Assembly: GCF_000001735.4 (NCBI RefSeq)
Contig: NC_003076.8
Coordinates: 25,237,835-25,301,834, forward strand
DNA length: 64,000 nucleotides
Source of the DNA: Arabidopsis thaliana
Lineage: Eukaryota > Streptophyta > Magnoliopsida > Brassicales > Brassicaceae
Direction: 5' to 3'
Part shown: positions 25,200 to 36,564 of the stretch, piece by piece
Layout: each line of letters begins with the position of its first letter
Position numbering within the stretch: the first letter of the stretch is position 1
Notes under the pieces: generated by a model
Seen by the model: the letters and a program-made list of their open reading frames with translations, nothing else
Databases searched by the model: none
Told to the model about the DNA's origin: nothing
Program-made: the position numbers and the translations under genes

Positions 25200-26090
25200 C
25201 TCTTAGGTTGAGCAGAGAGACTTCAACCACAGGAAGCTTTTTCTTCAACCAAACGAAGTCGTTTTAACAATATGGGAAGAGAACAACACTAACGATGCTC
25301 CAAAATCAGAGTTTTTGCTCCTGAAAAATTCAATGGGAACATCAACATCAAGGAACAGATGATTCTCGTTCCCACAAATCATGATGCAATGGGAACATCA
25401 ACATCAATAACGTTTCTAAATCGAAAATATTTAGGTCACGTTCAGTACTAAGCACCTTAATATGAATCAAAGCTTAAAGTGAAACCCTTGGATTCGATCA
25501 AAAATAATGACCAATTTAAGGGAAGAAAATAAGTACCTTCTCTTCTTTGACGGAAAGGATTAGTTCAAATACTAGAAGTAGCTCGCTGATTGACTCACAA
25601 CACACAAAATATCAACGTCACGTAATTAAGATCAATTACTAGTTGGATTTGAGTATTACCAAAGCTACTAATTAAGATCAAACACATACATGAATCTGTA
25701 AAAGTAAAATCTAATACGAACCCAAACCCACCAAAATCTAACACCAACTCAAACCCACCAAAATCTAACACGAACCCACCAAAATCCGTCGATAAAAACG
25801 CCAACCCAGATCGCTATTTCGCTATGGTGACAAAAAAAAGAGTAGAATCAAAGAAAAAGAAGAACAAAAACTTCACCTTTAGGGATTGAAAAGTTAGGGT
25901 GGCTGCTCCTTCACCAAGCTCTGGAAGTTTCTGTTTATAGTCAGATCAATCCTTTGAATTCTTCAACTCTTATGGCTTCAGAGAAGTAATAAAAAAAAAA
26001 AAAAAGAGATCGAAGAAGAAGAGCGTTTGGGAGAAAGAAGAAGAAAGAAAGATAAAAAAAATGGAATAAAGAATAATTAAAAAAGTGTAA
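25200..26090. promoter_or_regulatory. Leader, leader intron and promoter of the RPC9-like gene
   Basis: On the minus strand a leader exon seems to end at 25877 (CCTAAAG then GTGAAG) and resume at 25320 (TTTTTCAG then GAGC), so about 550 bases are a 5' UTR intron. Inside it is a small minisatellite (25706-25780). A GA-rich stretch at 25980-26060 is probably the transcription start area. Splicing here is inference from sites. Confidence 0.45.
25706..25780. repeat. Small minisatellite, three units
   Basis: Three tandem units of 27, 27 and 21 bases, each starting AAAATCTAA and ending in AACCCACC, at 25706-25732, 25733-25759 and 25760-25780. They produce a repeated GGF-LDF-like pattern in a minus-strand frame that I regard as accidental. 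Confidence 0.8.
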
Positions 26091-26228
26091 TAGGGCCAAC
26101 CCTATTTTAGCCCGTAACAATTTAAGTATAGCCCTATCTTAACCTAAAATCTTTTATTAGGGTTAGGGCTTATATCTTTTAACAGACTCGGGCCGGCCCT
26201 AAATTATAAGCCCATATTAACATCCCTA
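26091..26228. mobile_element. Possible hAT-like MITE or remnant
   Basis: The right edge, read on the minus strand, is TAGGGATGTTAATATGGGC, close to the Ac/Ds-like hAT terminus TAGGGATG. GGGCC/GGGCTT motifs recur in inverted orientation through the segment, as in hAT subterminal regions. The left edge (TAGGGCCAACCC at 26091) is a poor match and no clear 8-bp duplication was found, so the element may be truncated or the call wrong. Confidence 0.35.
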
Positions 26229-26677
26229 ATTAGAGGAGCTCCTTCGAGGTATGATTCAGACGGAGATTGAGACCACGATTTGCTCCAGACGGTGGCGGTG
26301 AATGAATCGGTAGAACGACGTCGTTATTGTCAAAAGTAAAACCCTAGAGACCAAAAAATAAACTTAAGCTGGGCCTGTTTATCCCATAAAGAACATTTAT
26401 GTGTTATTGCATCCACGGCCCTCTTCAGCTTGATGGGTTATAAGCCCAAATACATGTCCCAATGCTTGAATTGTTGTGTGTTTAGCGTTTGCTTAGTTAT
26501 TTTTAAACTATGCCAAACGCTTGACTTGTTGTCTGTGCGTTTGCATTTACACTTTGCAAAAAATATGTTATAATTTCCGAAAAATATGATTTTAAAAAAA
26601 AACTTACATGTAACATAAATAGTTTGAAATCTTTCTAAGAAGTAACTTCATAAATAACTAAGGTGAAATAATCATAA
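26229..26677. other. Spacer left of the Helitron
   Basis: About 450 bases with GGGCCT/GGCCC motifs near 26370 and otherwise AT-rich DNA. No gene supported. Confidence 0.5.
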
Positions 26678-27503
26678 TCCTACTATATTATTTGGGAAGT
26701 ACATTTTAAATGTAATCTTATTTTTTGTAAGTAATTACATAGGTATGCCATTAGAAATAAAATTTAAAGAGTAAATTAATTCATCTCTTTAAATATTAAA
26801 AAGTTAAATACTAATTTAATTAATTAAATTTAATTAAAAAACGAAATACATTATTAATTTTTTTAAAAAGTAACCAATTAAAATCAACAAATTAGATTTG
26901 ATATCTAAATTATCATATTAATTTTTTATTAATTATTATAGTTCACCTCTTATCTTTATATGATTATATTTTTGCGAAAAAATAATATCATCGTTATAAA
27001 AAATAATTAGATTTTTTTCGCATATGCCATAATTTGAATTTTTAAAAACGAATATAAACTGTTCAAGACATGAAAAATACTATAACGGGTCAAAAATAGA
27101 TTTAAGACAATTTTCTACTGAGTATTGGGTCATAATTTGCAAACTTTTATATATAATAAATAATTCTTAATATTTTAAAAATTACTACTTTCAAAAAAAA
27201 ATCACGGGACGAGTAAAGAAATTACAGAACGGGTTTTATTTTGGAATAGAGTTATATGGTGGATGTATTTGAATCAATATTTATAAAAATTTAAAATATT
27301 ATTAATATGATGTTTTAATAAGAGTTAAAACTTCAGTTTTTTAACAATTGTCTCATGGACTCGTGGTATAGCTTTCTTAATAACAATTGTAAACTGTAAA
27401 ATATATATATATATATATTATTATAATACAATTTGCAAGTTTTAATATATATTACCTTTAAAAAATAAATCGTCCCGCGGTATACCGCGGGTTAAAATCT
27501 AGT
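26678..27503 (+). mobile_element. Non-autonomous Helitron (ATREP-type), about 826 bp
   Basis: The 3' end is diagnostic: a perfect 18-bp palindrome CCCGCGGTATACCGCGGG at 27474-27491, then TTAAAAT and the terminal CTAGT at 27499-27503. The 5' end is placed at TCCTACTATATTATTTGGGA (26678), a typical Helitron start with TC. The flanking bases are A (26677) and T (27504), the AT target expected for Helitrons, with no target duplication. The interior is very AT-rich with no rolling-circle Rep/helicase frame, so it depends on a helper in trans. Confidence 0.8.
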
Positions 27504-29833
27504 TTTTTGTTTAAAATATATGTCAAAATTTTGTATGTTTAAGAAGAGTCTTGTAAACTTTTTGAAAATCAATTTTTATATATTGTATCATTTTTTATGC
27601 GGCGTCTCGATGAACGACAAATATACCAATACAAACCTAACTCTTATTTCTTAAGAATAAAAATCAATTCAGTTTTAAGCAAATTAAAGGAATTAGGACA
27701 CATGATTCTTGCTTTGGAGAAAAAAGCACTTGAAACATGTAAGCTAAGCTAACTAACTGCCTTTTTTAAAAACCCCAATTTGGCAAGGCTCCTCTCATTG
27801 CCTTTAAAGCTCCTCATGCTTTCCACCCTTTCTTAAATCTCAAATTACATGTACTTATATTTTCTTACACATTTCAATATATATTTTGGTTTGTTATATA
27901 AACATCATCTTTTTGGTTTATTCAACATTTTTTTGCTTCTTCTTTTGTTTCTTTGTTTCTTTTTTTTTCTGCAGTCTTGCAAGAAATTTGTGAACCCATG
28001 GCAGGTACCAAACTCATTCTCTTATTTTGTTTTAATGTGAAATTCCTGAGTTACTATGAGCGTTATATATTCAATGAATCTTAATTAGAAGTCGTTAGTG
28101 CATCCAAATTCTTACAAATTATACACAAAAATAAAATAATAAATCACCAAAATCCCAGGCATCTTTTCCTCTTACGTATCTTTGATAAAGACAAATAGTT
28201 ATTGATTATAGAGTTATATTTTAATGTAGTTTCGTATCCTGTGGAGGCTATTTTAAAGATTTAAGTAGTTACTTTTGAAAAGAAACCTTGTGAGTTTGTT
28301 CATTAGATAATAGAGACAAAAGATGAAAAATTCTTATAACTATGTGTTGTCGAATTGAAAATGGAATGTAGTAGAAGTAGTAGTAACGTGAAGAGAACAG
28401 CAGTTTTGTTGCAAACGCGTTTACTTAGACGCGTCGCTCTCGTATCTTGCACGCTCTTTTGGCTTCGTTTGCAACAGCTGTCTCTCTGTCACACATGAAT
28501 CCTCTTCTTAACCTACGTAACCGACCTGTAGCCTCACCTGTTACATATGACAGAAAAATAACAAATTTAATTTATTTAGCTACTAGTTTCATCCGTAGCC
28601 AGTATCTATTAATGTATATGACTAAAATAAATCTAAAATTTTAATCATTGGAAACTCATTTTGGTGTTCAAAGAAATATTTAGTAACAAGTAAATCATAG
28701 TTAATCAGAATGTCAAGTTAAAATTAGAATCAGGAATATGACAGCATTTTTCTTTGACGACAAATGTAACAAAAATCCAAAAAACTGAAGAAAAAATAAA
28801 CTGCCGACAGAATTTGTTCCCTCATAACTCACACATCTTTGTCTTTCGCTAATCGCTACAATCAATTTGATTAATTGGAAAAAGTTTTCTTTAACAAAGC
28901 CATGAAAGCCGCTATTTGATAGATTCTCAAAACAGGTGCAAAAGATTTGATTAATTGACTCGAGATGATGTATGATACACATATTTGGTGAATGCAATAG
29001 TCATTATATATCACATTTAAAGTATCAATTTTATTAAAGAAAAGATATGCGTAAATAGCATTGGCTGTTGTAGGACAAGAGACAAAAGTCACAACATTAG
29101 GCATCAAATCTTTTGGAATTACCAATAAGCAATTCCCTAGGTTGGTCCACTACTAATCGTATATTTTGGTTTATATAAAGATTTTTTTTCTTGTTTTTTT
29201 GGAGTTACCAATAAGCATTCCTGCCTTATTATGGCCCATTAAGAATTTTTGTTAATAGTTTGACAAAAAAAAAAAAAAAAAAAGAATTTTTGTTAATACT
29301 ATAAATCCTACTTTGTTCTTACGAATATTTTATCGTATGCAACAAGCCATGCATTATCATCAACAAGAAAATCTAAACTAGTAAACCCCACCAGAAATGG
29401 CTACCGACTTATTTCCCAAGAAAACAAACTTATCCCAAACAGAAGAAATAGAACAATACGTTATATTTTCCAAAAGCTTAAGGGTAAACAATTTTTTAAA
29501 ACATTATGATTCTTCCGTTTATTTCGCTATACAACTATAGTCTTCACGCTAATTACTCTAGCTTCATTTACTTCAACTGTTCCTCATCGACGTGACCCAT
29601 TTTCACCAACTTACCGTCCAAGTTTCAAACTCAAAAACATTTGTTCTCAAACATATAAAATGTACAAATTTGCTTGACTGCATTTAATATCGAAACTCAG
29701 AAGAATGAGAAAAGGGGTCCTACACTGTGGTCTTTGCATGTAATCTCTGAAACCTCTTTAAAGTCTTTGGTTTTGGTTGTTAGTGGGTCCCACTTTTCAC
29801 GCAGTCTCTGCCTTTGACCAAAAGTAACCTATC
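27504..29833. other. AT-rich spacer right of the Helitron
   Basis: No supported gene. At 27960-28010 a pyrimidine tract, a CTGCAG acceptor-like site and an ATGGCAG/GTACC donor-like site enclose a 30-base exon-like piece, which could be part of a non-coding transcript. A GC-richer island at 28399-28481 holds an inverted repeat. A tiny poly-A insertion lies at 29258-29281. Confidence 0.45.
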
Positions 29834-30861
29834 ATTACATTTTTTTAATTTACACATATTAATAGGCCACAACAAAAGGTGTTCCTTCATTAATTTCTCA
29901 TTTGTCATTGACACATCCAAATCTTTCAAAATCCAACGGTTCATGATTTCTTTAGAAAGCTCCCAAATAGTTCCTTTGCACATAATTAATTTTCTTTTTC
30001 ACTTCAATTAAACTATTCAACAGATTTATTCCCTTTTTGAATGGTGGAACCATACAATAACTTGACTAAGCACAAACCACTTACAGTATGATTTATGTGC
30101 TCCTCCTCCCCACATGGTATACACATATGATATACGTAATATGTAGTGAAAGAGAAACGACACGTAAACAATGCATACGTCCCAATGTCTATTTGAGAGC
30201 GAATAGCTTTTGTATACTCTTTTTGGGTATTTGCAAAAAGATTGAGACTCAACACAGAGATGCCTTATGTATTTTATTTATTCACATGATCACATCTTTA
30301 TAGATTCTCTATCCTTATATTCAACCATTCATTCACGTTTTTTAATTTTTTTTAAAAAATTACATTTTTTTAATTTACATTTTTAATAGGCCACAACAAA
30401 AGGTGTTCCTTCATTAATTTCTCATTTGTCATTGACACATCCAAATCTTTCAAAATCCAACGGTTCATGATTTCTTTAGAAAGCTCCCAAATAGTTCCTT
30501 TGCACATAATTAATTTTCTTTTTCACTTCAATTAAACTATTCAACAGATTTATTCCCTTTTTGAATGGTGGAACCATACAATAACTTGACTAAGCACAAA
30601 CCACTTACAGTATGATTTATGTGCTCCTCCTCCCCACATGGTATACACATATGATATACGTAATATGTAGTGAAAGAGAAACGACACGTAAACAATGCAT
30701 ACGTCCCAATGTCTATTTGAGAGCGAATAGCTTTTGTATACTCTTTTTGGGTATTTGCAAAAAGATTGAGACTCAACACAGAGATGCCTTATGTATTTTA
30801 TTTATTCACATGATCACATCTTTATAGATTCTCTATCCTTATATTCAACCATTCATTCACG
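29834..30861. repeat. Near-identical tandem duplication, about 504 bp x 2
   Basis: Copy 1 spans 29834-30337 and copy 2 spans 30359-30861, offset 524 bases. After the first 30 bases the copies appear identical by eye over more than 470 bp; the open frames in both orientations translate to identical peptides in both. They are separated by a 21-base T/A-rich linker (30338-30358). The unit has no gene I recognise. The identity implies a recent event or, less likely, an assembly artefact. Confidence 0.9.
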
Positions 30862-31609
30862 TATACGTGTGTATATGTATTCTCATTTATATGCATCAAT
30901 CTGAGTATATGCCAAAAAGAAAATTAAATAATTACCTTCCTTTAAGACATAAATCCTCACCCGATTGCCTCGAATCCATTACTTTTTTTTTTTTTAATAC
31001 GTGGGATTTCAAATTCTTAATGTTAAAAATTCAGTGGTGAAAATATGCTACTACATTTTTAATATGCATTGTTTTTGTTTTGAACACCGTTACTTATTTT
31101 ATTTACAGATTTAACTCTCTCTAAAAATACTTGTCTTTCCTAAAGCAAAGAAGCAAAGAATCGTGTCCTCTTACACAATCACAGGCTTTTTGCAATTTTT
31201 TTTTTTGCAAGTATCATTTCTTTTCTTGGCTTCGAATTCAGCTCCCTCTTCTTCTTCTTTATTCACTTTCTTTCCCCTTTTTCTTTTATTTCATTATAAA
31301 TAAATCTGATCCGATACATATATGGTTCCTTCTTCTTTATGTGCAAGAACAACACATGGTTTAAAGCTTCGAATCTCTCCCTTTGCTTCGTCATATATCT
31401 AAATCACCCCACTCAAGATTTCAAATTCCCTATATCTTTGTTTTTATAAATTCTTTCTAATTTTATTGTCACATATAATTGAAGCCTAATAAATCACACC
31501 ACACTGTCTTACTCTGTTTTTGTTTCTTCTCTACTCTGTTTTTTTTTTTTCCCTTCAACATTGAAGATAAACTTATCTTTTCTCTCTCAAAGACTGAAAC
31601 TTTATCAAA
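30862..31609 (+). promoter_or_regulatory. Upstream region of the multi-pass membrane gene
   Basis: AT-rich with pyrimidine-rich stretches at 31190-31290 and 31500-31560 that look like promoter and leader. The leader just before the ATG contains CTCTC motifs. No upstream gene is supported. Confidence 0.45.
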
Positions 31610-33699
31610 ATGGTCTCATCGTCTTCATCATTGTTATCTCCATCTTCATATACAGAGTTAAAAGATGCTTGGCATCCATCAACAACAGCGAACACAACAG
31701 AATCAAGCTACTGGTTTAATTGGAGGGTTATGATCTGCTGCATATGGATGGCTATAGCGACTGTGATCACAGCTTTTCTTATATTCAAATACGAAGGTTT
31801 TCGTCGGAAACGAAGTGACGTTGGTGAAGTTGACGGAGGAGAGAAAGAGTGGTCGGGAAATGTATATGAAGACGAGACATGGAGGCCTTGTCTTCGTAAT
31901 ATTCATCCAGCTTGGCTTCTTGCTTTCCGAGTTGTTGCCTTCTTCGTTCTTCTTGTTATGTTGATTGTTATCGGCCTTGTTGATGGACCTACCATCTTCT
32001 TCTACTACACACAGTATGCTTTCTCTCTTTCTTTTTAGATTTCATTTTTGGAAAAAATTGATACTTTTCTTGAATCGTTTAGTGGGGTGATTAAAGACTT
32101 TGTAGGTTCTTGATAATGTTATTTTGTTTTTGTTTTGGTTTAGGGTCTTAGAAACGTTTTGTATATAATTGAAGATTTTTGGAGGTTCAAAAGCATAGAT
32201 TCAAGAGTGTGATATTCTTGGTTTAGAAAAAATTAAAACTTTTCTTGAATTTTGAATTGGGAAATTGAAGATTTTGCAGGTCCACTAGCATAGATAGTAG
32301 ATACATTCTTGATTAAGAGTCAAATTCTCACATTCTTTGTTCAAGATTTCTGGTGGGTTTTAGAAACATTATTGAATCAAGTAGTGGGAGATTAAAGTTT
32401 TTTCAGCTTTACCAAGCATATAGGGGCAAGAATGTGACATTCTGATAATGATATAGGGTAGCAACTATTCTTTAATCCAATCTTTAGACTAGTTTCTCTC
32501 TAACTGTCTCTAATGTTTTTTTCCTTGTCTCTGTTGTTTTGATTTGCAGGTGGACTTTTGGTCTGATCACTCTCTATTTCGGAGTAATGTTCTGTCACAA
32601 AAACCTGGTTACTTTGCTTATTAACTTATTTGTGACATTACTCAAGTTTCTTACATTTTGATCTGGTATCTTTTAACAGTTAGGCTCGCTTCTTTCTTTG
32701 CACGGATGTTACCAATACAACAAAAGAGCAGCTGGCGATAGAGTAGATAGCATTGAAGCCATAGACTCAGAGAGAGCAAGATCCAAAGGAGCTGATAATA
32801 CTATTCAACAGAGTCAATACTCTAGTAATCCAGCTGGTTTTTGGGGATATGTTTTCCAGATTATCTTTCAGGTAATCAAAATCAAAATTCATAATCATGC
32901 GCCATGATTATATCGAATTTTCGTGAGTTCTTAATTGGATATATATCGCGTAAAACAGATGAATGCAGGTGCAGTTTTGCTTACTGACTGTGTCTTCTGG
33001 TTCATCATTGTTCCTTTCCTTGAGATCCATGATTATAGCCTCAATGTTGTAAGTACTTTTATAAGCTATATAGATTATTTGATTCATTATATAAAAACAT
33101 TTGATGATCAAAATATTGCAGCTGGTGATCAACATGCACTCTCTTAATGCGATTTTCTTGCTTGGTGATGCTGCATTGAATTCTCTGGTAATAGCTCAGA
33201 TTCTAACAAATGAAACATAAATTCTTTAATAATTCTTTATTTGAACTATGAAATTTTCATTATTACAGAGCTTTCCATGCTTCAGAATTGCTTACTTCTT
33301 CTTCTGGACTATAGCTTATGTTATATTCCAATGGGCCCTCCACTCCTTAGTCCATATATGGTAAATTTCATACAAATTCTACTGATTAGTTTTCTCTATT
33401 GTAATCATTCTTAACTTTGACAGTGCTGTTTATTAATAGGTGGCCTTACCCATTCTTGGACTTATCATCACACTATGCTCCACTATGGTAACTTCAAAGT
33501 TTTATAGCATTTCTCAGCATCTCCTTTGTTTTATTGGAAATTTAGGCTGATGACATTGAAATGATGTGAAATTTGTTACAGGTACTTCTCAGTGGCAGTG
33601 ATGCATTTGCCATGCTATGGAGCCTTTGCCTTATTGGTGAAGCTAAAACATCGGCTTCTACAGAGATGGTTTCCTGAGTCGTACCAGAGTCCTCGGTAG
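31610..33699 (+). CDS. Plant multi-pass transmembrane protein of unknown function, 347 aa
   Basis: Eight exons: 31610-32013, 32550-32583, 32680-32871, 32959-33048, 33122-33187, 33269-33360, 33440-33487 and 33582-33699. The predicted protein has a Ser-rich cytosolic start, then about seven hydrophobic segments, among them MICCIWMAIATVITAFLIF and VVAFFVLLVMLIVIGLV. Conserved-looking polar or aromatic patches are ETWRPCLRNIHPAWLL, FYYTQWTFGLITLYFG and HIWWPYPFLDLSS. There is no signal peptide and no enzyme motif. Distantly it recalls the Rolling-stone-type membrane family, but that is a weak impression. Recalled as AT5G62960. Its last exon and 3' UTR have a broken copy at 36011. Confidence 0.88.
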
Positions 33700-34198
33700 T
33701 AGCTTGCAAAGCAAGCGACCACGTTTGATTGGAAGTTTTTCTTAAGTAGAAAGAACGATTTTTGAATGATAGAGAATGAAAAAAAAGAGTGGAGCAACCA
33801 AACTCATCATGCTTATAAATATAATTAATTCTTTGCAGTATTTATTTAGCTTTTTGTTTACGAACGTGAATAAAAGGAAAAATGTGGATCGAAATTGAAC
33901 ATTAATACATTATCATCAGAACAGAGTTTGAAAACGCCTTTGTATAAAACCAGCACTAGTTTTATTTGGGCTTAAAAGTGGCCTAAGACCAAAACATTAG
34001 AAATTTGGGGTTGAAAGAGGCCCGACCTAAATCACATTCTTCTAGGGCTTTGTTCCGTTCCTCTCTTTCTTTATTTATTATTCTCTGCCTCTGCCTCTGC
34101 CTCTGCCTCTGCCTCTGTTCCGTTCCTCTGGTTGATGTTGTGAGGGTAAGACAGAACTAAGTCTGTTAAATCTACAGTGAGGGTTTTTTGTTTAAGAT
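33700..34198 (+). promoter_or_regulatory. 3' UTR and F-box gene promoter with CTCTGC repeat
   Basis: The 3' UTR of the membrane gene, then the promoter of the F-box gene. A stretch at 33931-34004 recurs upstream of FOLB2 at 38067-38151. A hexamer microsatellite (CTCTGC)n, about five units, sits at 34083-34116 in the probable leader. Confidence 0.6.
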
Positions 34199-35703
34199 AT
34201 GGACAAGATCAGTGGGTTTTCTGATGATGAATTGCTCGTGAAGATCTTATCGTTTCTTCCATTTAAATTTGCTATAACAACGAGTGTTTTGTCGAAGCAA
34301 TGGAAGTTTCTTTGGATGCGGGTGCCAAAACTTGAGTACGATGAAGATAGCATGTATTCTTTCGAATATTCCTTCCGATATTTTTTACCTAAGGCTAAGG
34401 AGGTTGACAGCGAAACCTATTCTATAGTGTCCGAAAGCGGCCATAGGATGCGGTCTTTTATTGAGAAGAATCTGCCATTACATAGCTCTCCGGTCATAGA
34501 GAGCTTGCGTCTCAAGTTTTTCACTGAGGTATTTCAACCTGAAGATATCAAATTGTGGGTTGAAATTGCAGTTTCTCGTTGTGCTCAAGAGCTAAGCGTT
34601 GACTTTTTTCCCAAGGAAAAACACAATGCATTACTGCCGAGAAACTTGTATACATGCAAATCGCTTGTGACATTGAAATTAAGAAACAACATTCTCGTGG
34701 ATGTTCCTCATGTTTTTTCCCTCCCTTCCTTGAAAATTTTGCACCTTGAACGTGTGACATACGGAGATGGAGAATCTCTTCAACGGCTTTTATCTAATTG
34801 CTCGGTTTTGGAAGATTTGGTTGTTGAACTAGATACAGGTGACAATGTGAGAAAGTTAGATGTTATCATCCCTTCATTGCTTAGTTTATCCTTTGGGATG
34901 TCTAGATACTGCGCTTATGAAGGGTATAGGATAGATACTCCTTCTTTGAAGTATTTCAAACTTACAGATTTAAGTAAAACTTTCTCCGGCTTGATTGAGA
35001 ATATGCCGAAGCTGGAGGAGGCAAATATCACTGCTCGTCACAATTTCAAGAAGCTTCTTGAACTGGTCACATCTGTCAAGCGTCTTTCATTGAACATAGA
35101 AAACAACGATGCAGAGGTGATTTGAAATCCGTTGATAATCTTCAATCTCACTATATCTCTTAGATTACTAAAACCTTCCTTTGTACAGGCCCTAACTGCT
35201 ATATATGGAGATGATATTGTCTTTAATGAGCTTGAGCATCTGAATTTTCATATTCATAATGCATATTGGTCTGAGTTACTATACTGGTTGCTCAAAGCTT
35301 CTCCTAAACTACAAAACTTGGAGTTCGATGTAAGTTTCTTCCATAGACTATTATTTTTGTTCAAATTCAGTACACCTTGCCCTTTCATCTAACTTTTCTT
35401 GTTTATTCCAAGGAACAATGTTCACGTGATGGTACTATGGGTACACTGGCGGTTTTCTGGAACCAACCGAATAGTGTTCCTCAATGTTTGTTGTCGACTC
35501 TTCAGACTTTCGAGTGGTCAGGTTACCCTGGCTCCGTACAAGGGAAAGATTTGGCGACATATATCTTGAGAAAGTCTCGCCAGTTAAAAATTGCAACAAT
35601 TTCGATTGGATATGGGTTGGATCCACAACAAAAGCTTAAGATGGAGATGGATGTCAAATTTTCTTTCCGTGCTTCACCCACATGCAAACGCGTATTCTAT
35701 TGA
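34199..35703 (+). CDS. F-box/LRR/FBD protein, 449 aa
   Basis: Exons 34199-35116, 35189-35329 and 35413-35703. The N-terminal F-box reads SGFSDDELLVKILSFLPFK with the SVLSKQWKFLW continuation, at residues 4-40. Leucine-rich segments follow (CKSLVTLKLRN, LPSLKILHLERV, NCSVLEDLVVE, TPSLKYFKLTDL). The C-terminal FBD domain includes VPQCLLSTLQTFEWSGYPG. This family is large and fast-evolving in Arabidopsis; members join SCF ubiquitin ligases through SKP1/ASK. The target is unknown. The first residues lack the usual DxIS/LPD form (here DKISGFSDD), a mild divergence. The frame is intact. Recalled as AT5G62970. Confidence 0.85.
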
Positions 35704-35879
35704 GCATTCATATCCTTATATATGAAAGATATATATATACCTTATTAATTTTGCAAAGGACATATTTGGATTTGTTCTATTACAGTTTGTGTTGCATTTA
35801 GTTTAGATGATTTTATGTGTTGCTCAAGTCATTAACAAAAAAATAATATACTTAAATAGTCCAAAGCAACTTCCTCTAT

Positions 35880-36001
35880 TCCTCCATTCCTTGAAAACTG
35901 AGCTGAGTTCCTAAATGTTTGTTGAAGAGTCTTGGAACTCGAGTCGTCGTATTCCTCTACGGGTTATAGTTTTGCCTTCTTGTCCAAAGAACATTATTTG
36001 A
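35880..36001 (+). pseudogene. Fragment of an FBD-type F-box gene
   Basis: A short stretch reads VPKCLLKSLGTRVVV before frame loss. VPxCLLxSLxT is the start of the FBD domain, matched in the neighbouring gene by VPQCLLSTLQTFEW. There is no F-box or LRR part around it, so it is a relic of a duplicated F-box gene. Confidence 0.5.
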
Positions 36002-36010
36002 AACGATGTT

Positions 36011-36202
36011 CCAGGTATTTCTCAGTTGCAGTGATGCATTCGCCTTGTTGGTGAGCTAAAACATCGGTTACTACAAAGATGGTTTCCTGAGTCTGACCAG
36101 AGTCCTCGGTAGTAGCTTGAAACGCAAGCAACCACGTTCAATTGGAAGTTTTGTTTAAGTAAGTAGAAATAATGATTGTTGAAAAGATACAGAATGAAAA
36201 AA
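36011..36202 (+). pseudogene. Broken copy of the last exon and 3' UTR of the membrane gene at 31610-33699
   Basis: Aligns with 33579-33782: the acceptor CAG, the exon segment coding for the C-terminus, the stop region GAGTCCTCGGTAGTAGCTTG and the 3' UTR are all recognisable. The copy lacks about 20 bases inside the exon and has scattered substitutions. No other exons of the parent gene are present nearby. Confidence 0.85.
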
Positions 36203-36564
36203 GTTAGAACCGAACGACATCATATTATACATATTGCTTGAATATATGAAAATTTAAACAAGTAGAAGAATGGTGAAACCCAGCTTTCAGATGGTTAGAA
36301 AACAATGGGGAACCAGATTTCACATGGAGCAACGACTTAAAGCAAAACGAGTCAAGAAAAATAGTTTTTGGACATTATCTTACGAAAGCCGTTTTCACAC
36401 GCATTAGCAGAGAATTGTTATACACATTCAATTACTACGGGGATAGTAAGTTTTAGACAGTAGCCGCTAAACAAAATATAGTTCGTGGTCGAAGCCTCAA
36501 TGCCACCAAATCAAACAAAGTGTCCCGTTCAGCAATTAAACTCGAGAAAAAGTAAACAGAAACT
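36203..36564. other. Spacer after the duplicated fragment
   Basis: About 360 bases. The first part resembles loosely the sequence that follows the parent 3' UTR. The remainder is unassigned and likely includes the 3' UTR of the minus-strand small ORF. Confidence 0.4.

Noticed and set aside
25595-25804. Repetitive GGF-LDF peptide on the minus strand
   Set aside because: Direct product of the minisatellite lying in a probable intron.
27474-27491. CCCGCGG palindrome considered as a transcription terminator or restriction-like site
   Set aside because: Position before CTAGT and AT target shows it is the Helitron 3' hairpin.
30013-30827. Duplicate 80-aa and 71-aa ORFs on both strands
   Set aside because: They occur only because a non-coding 0.5 kb segment is tandemly duplicated; no family match and opposite-strand overlap.
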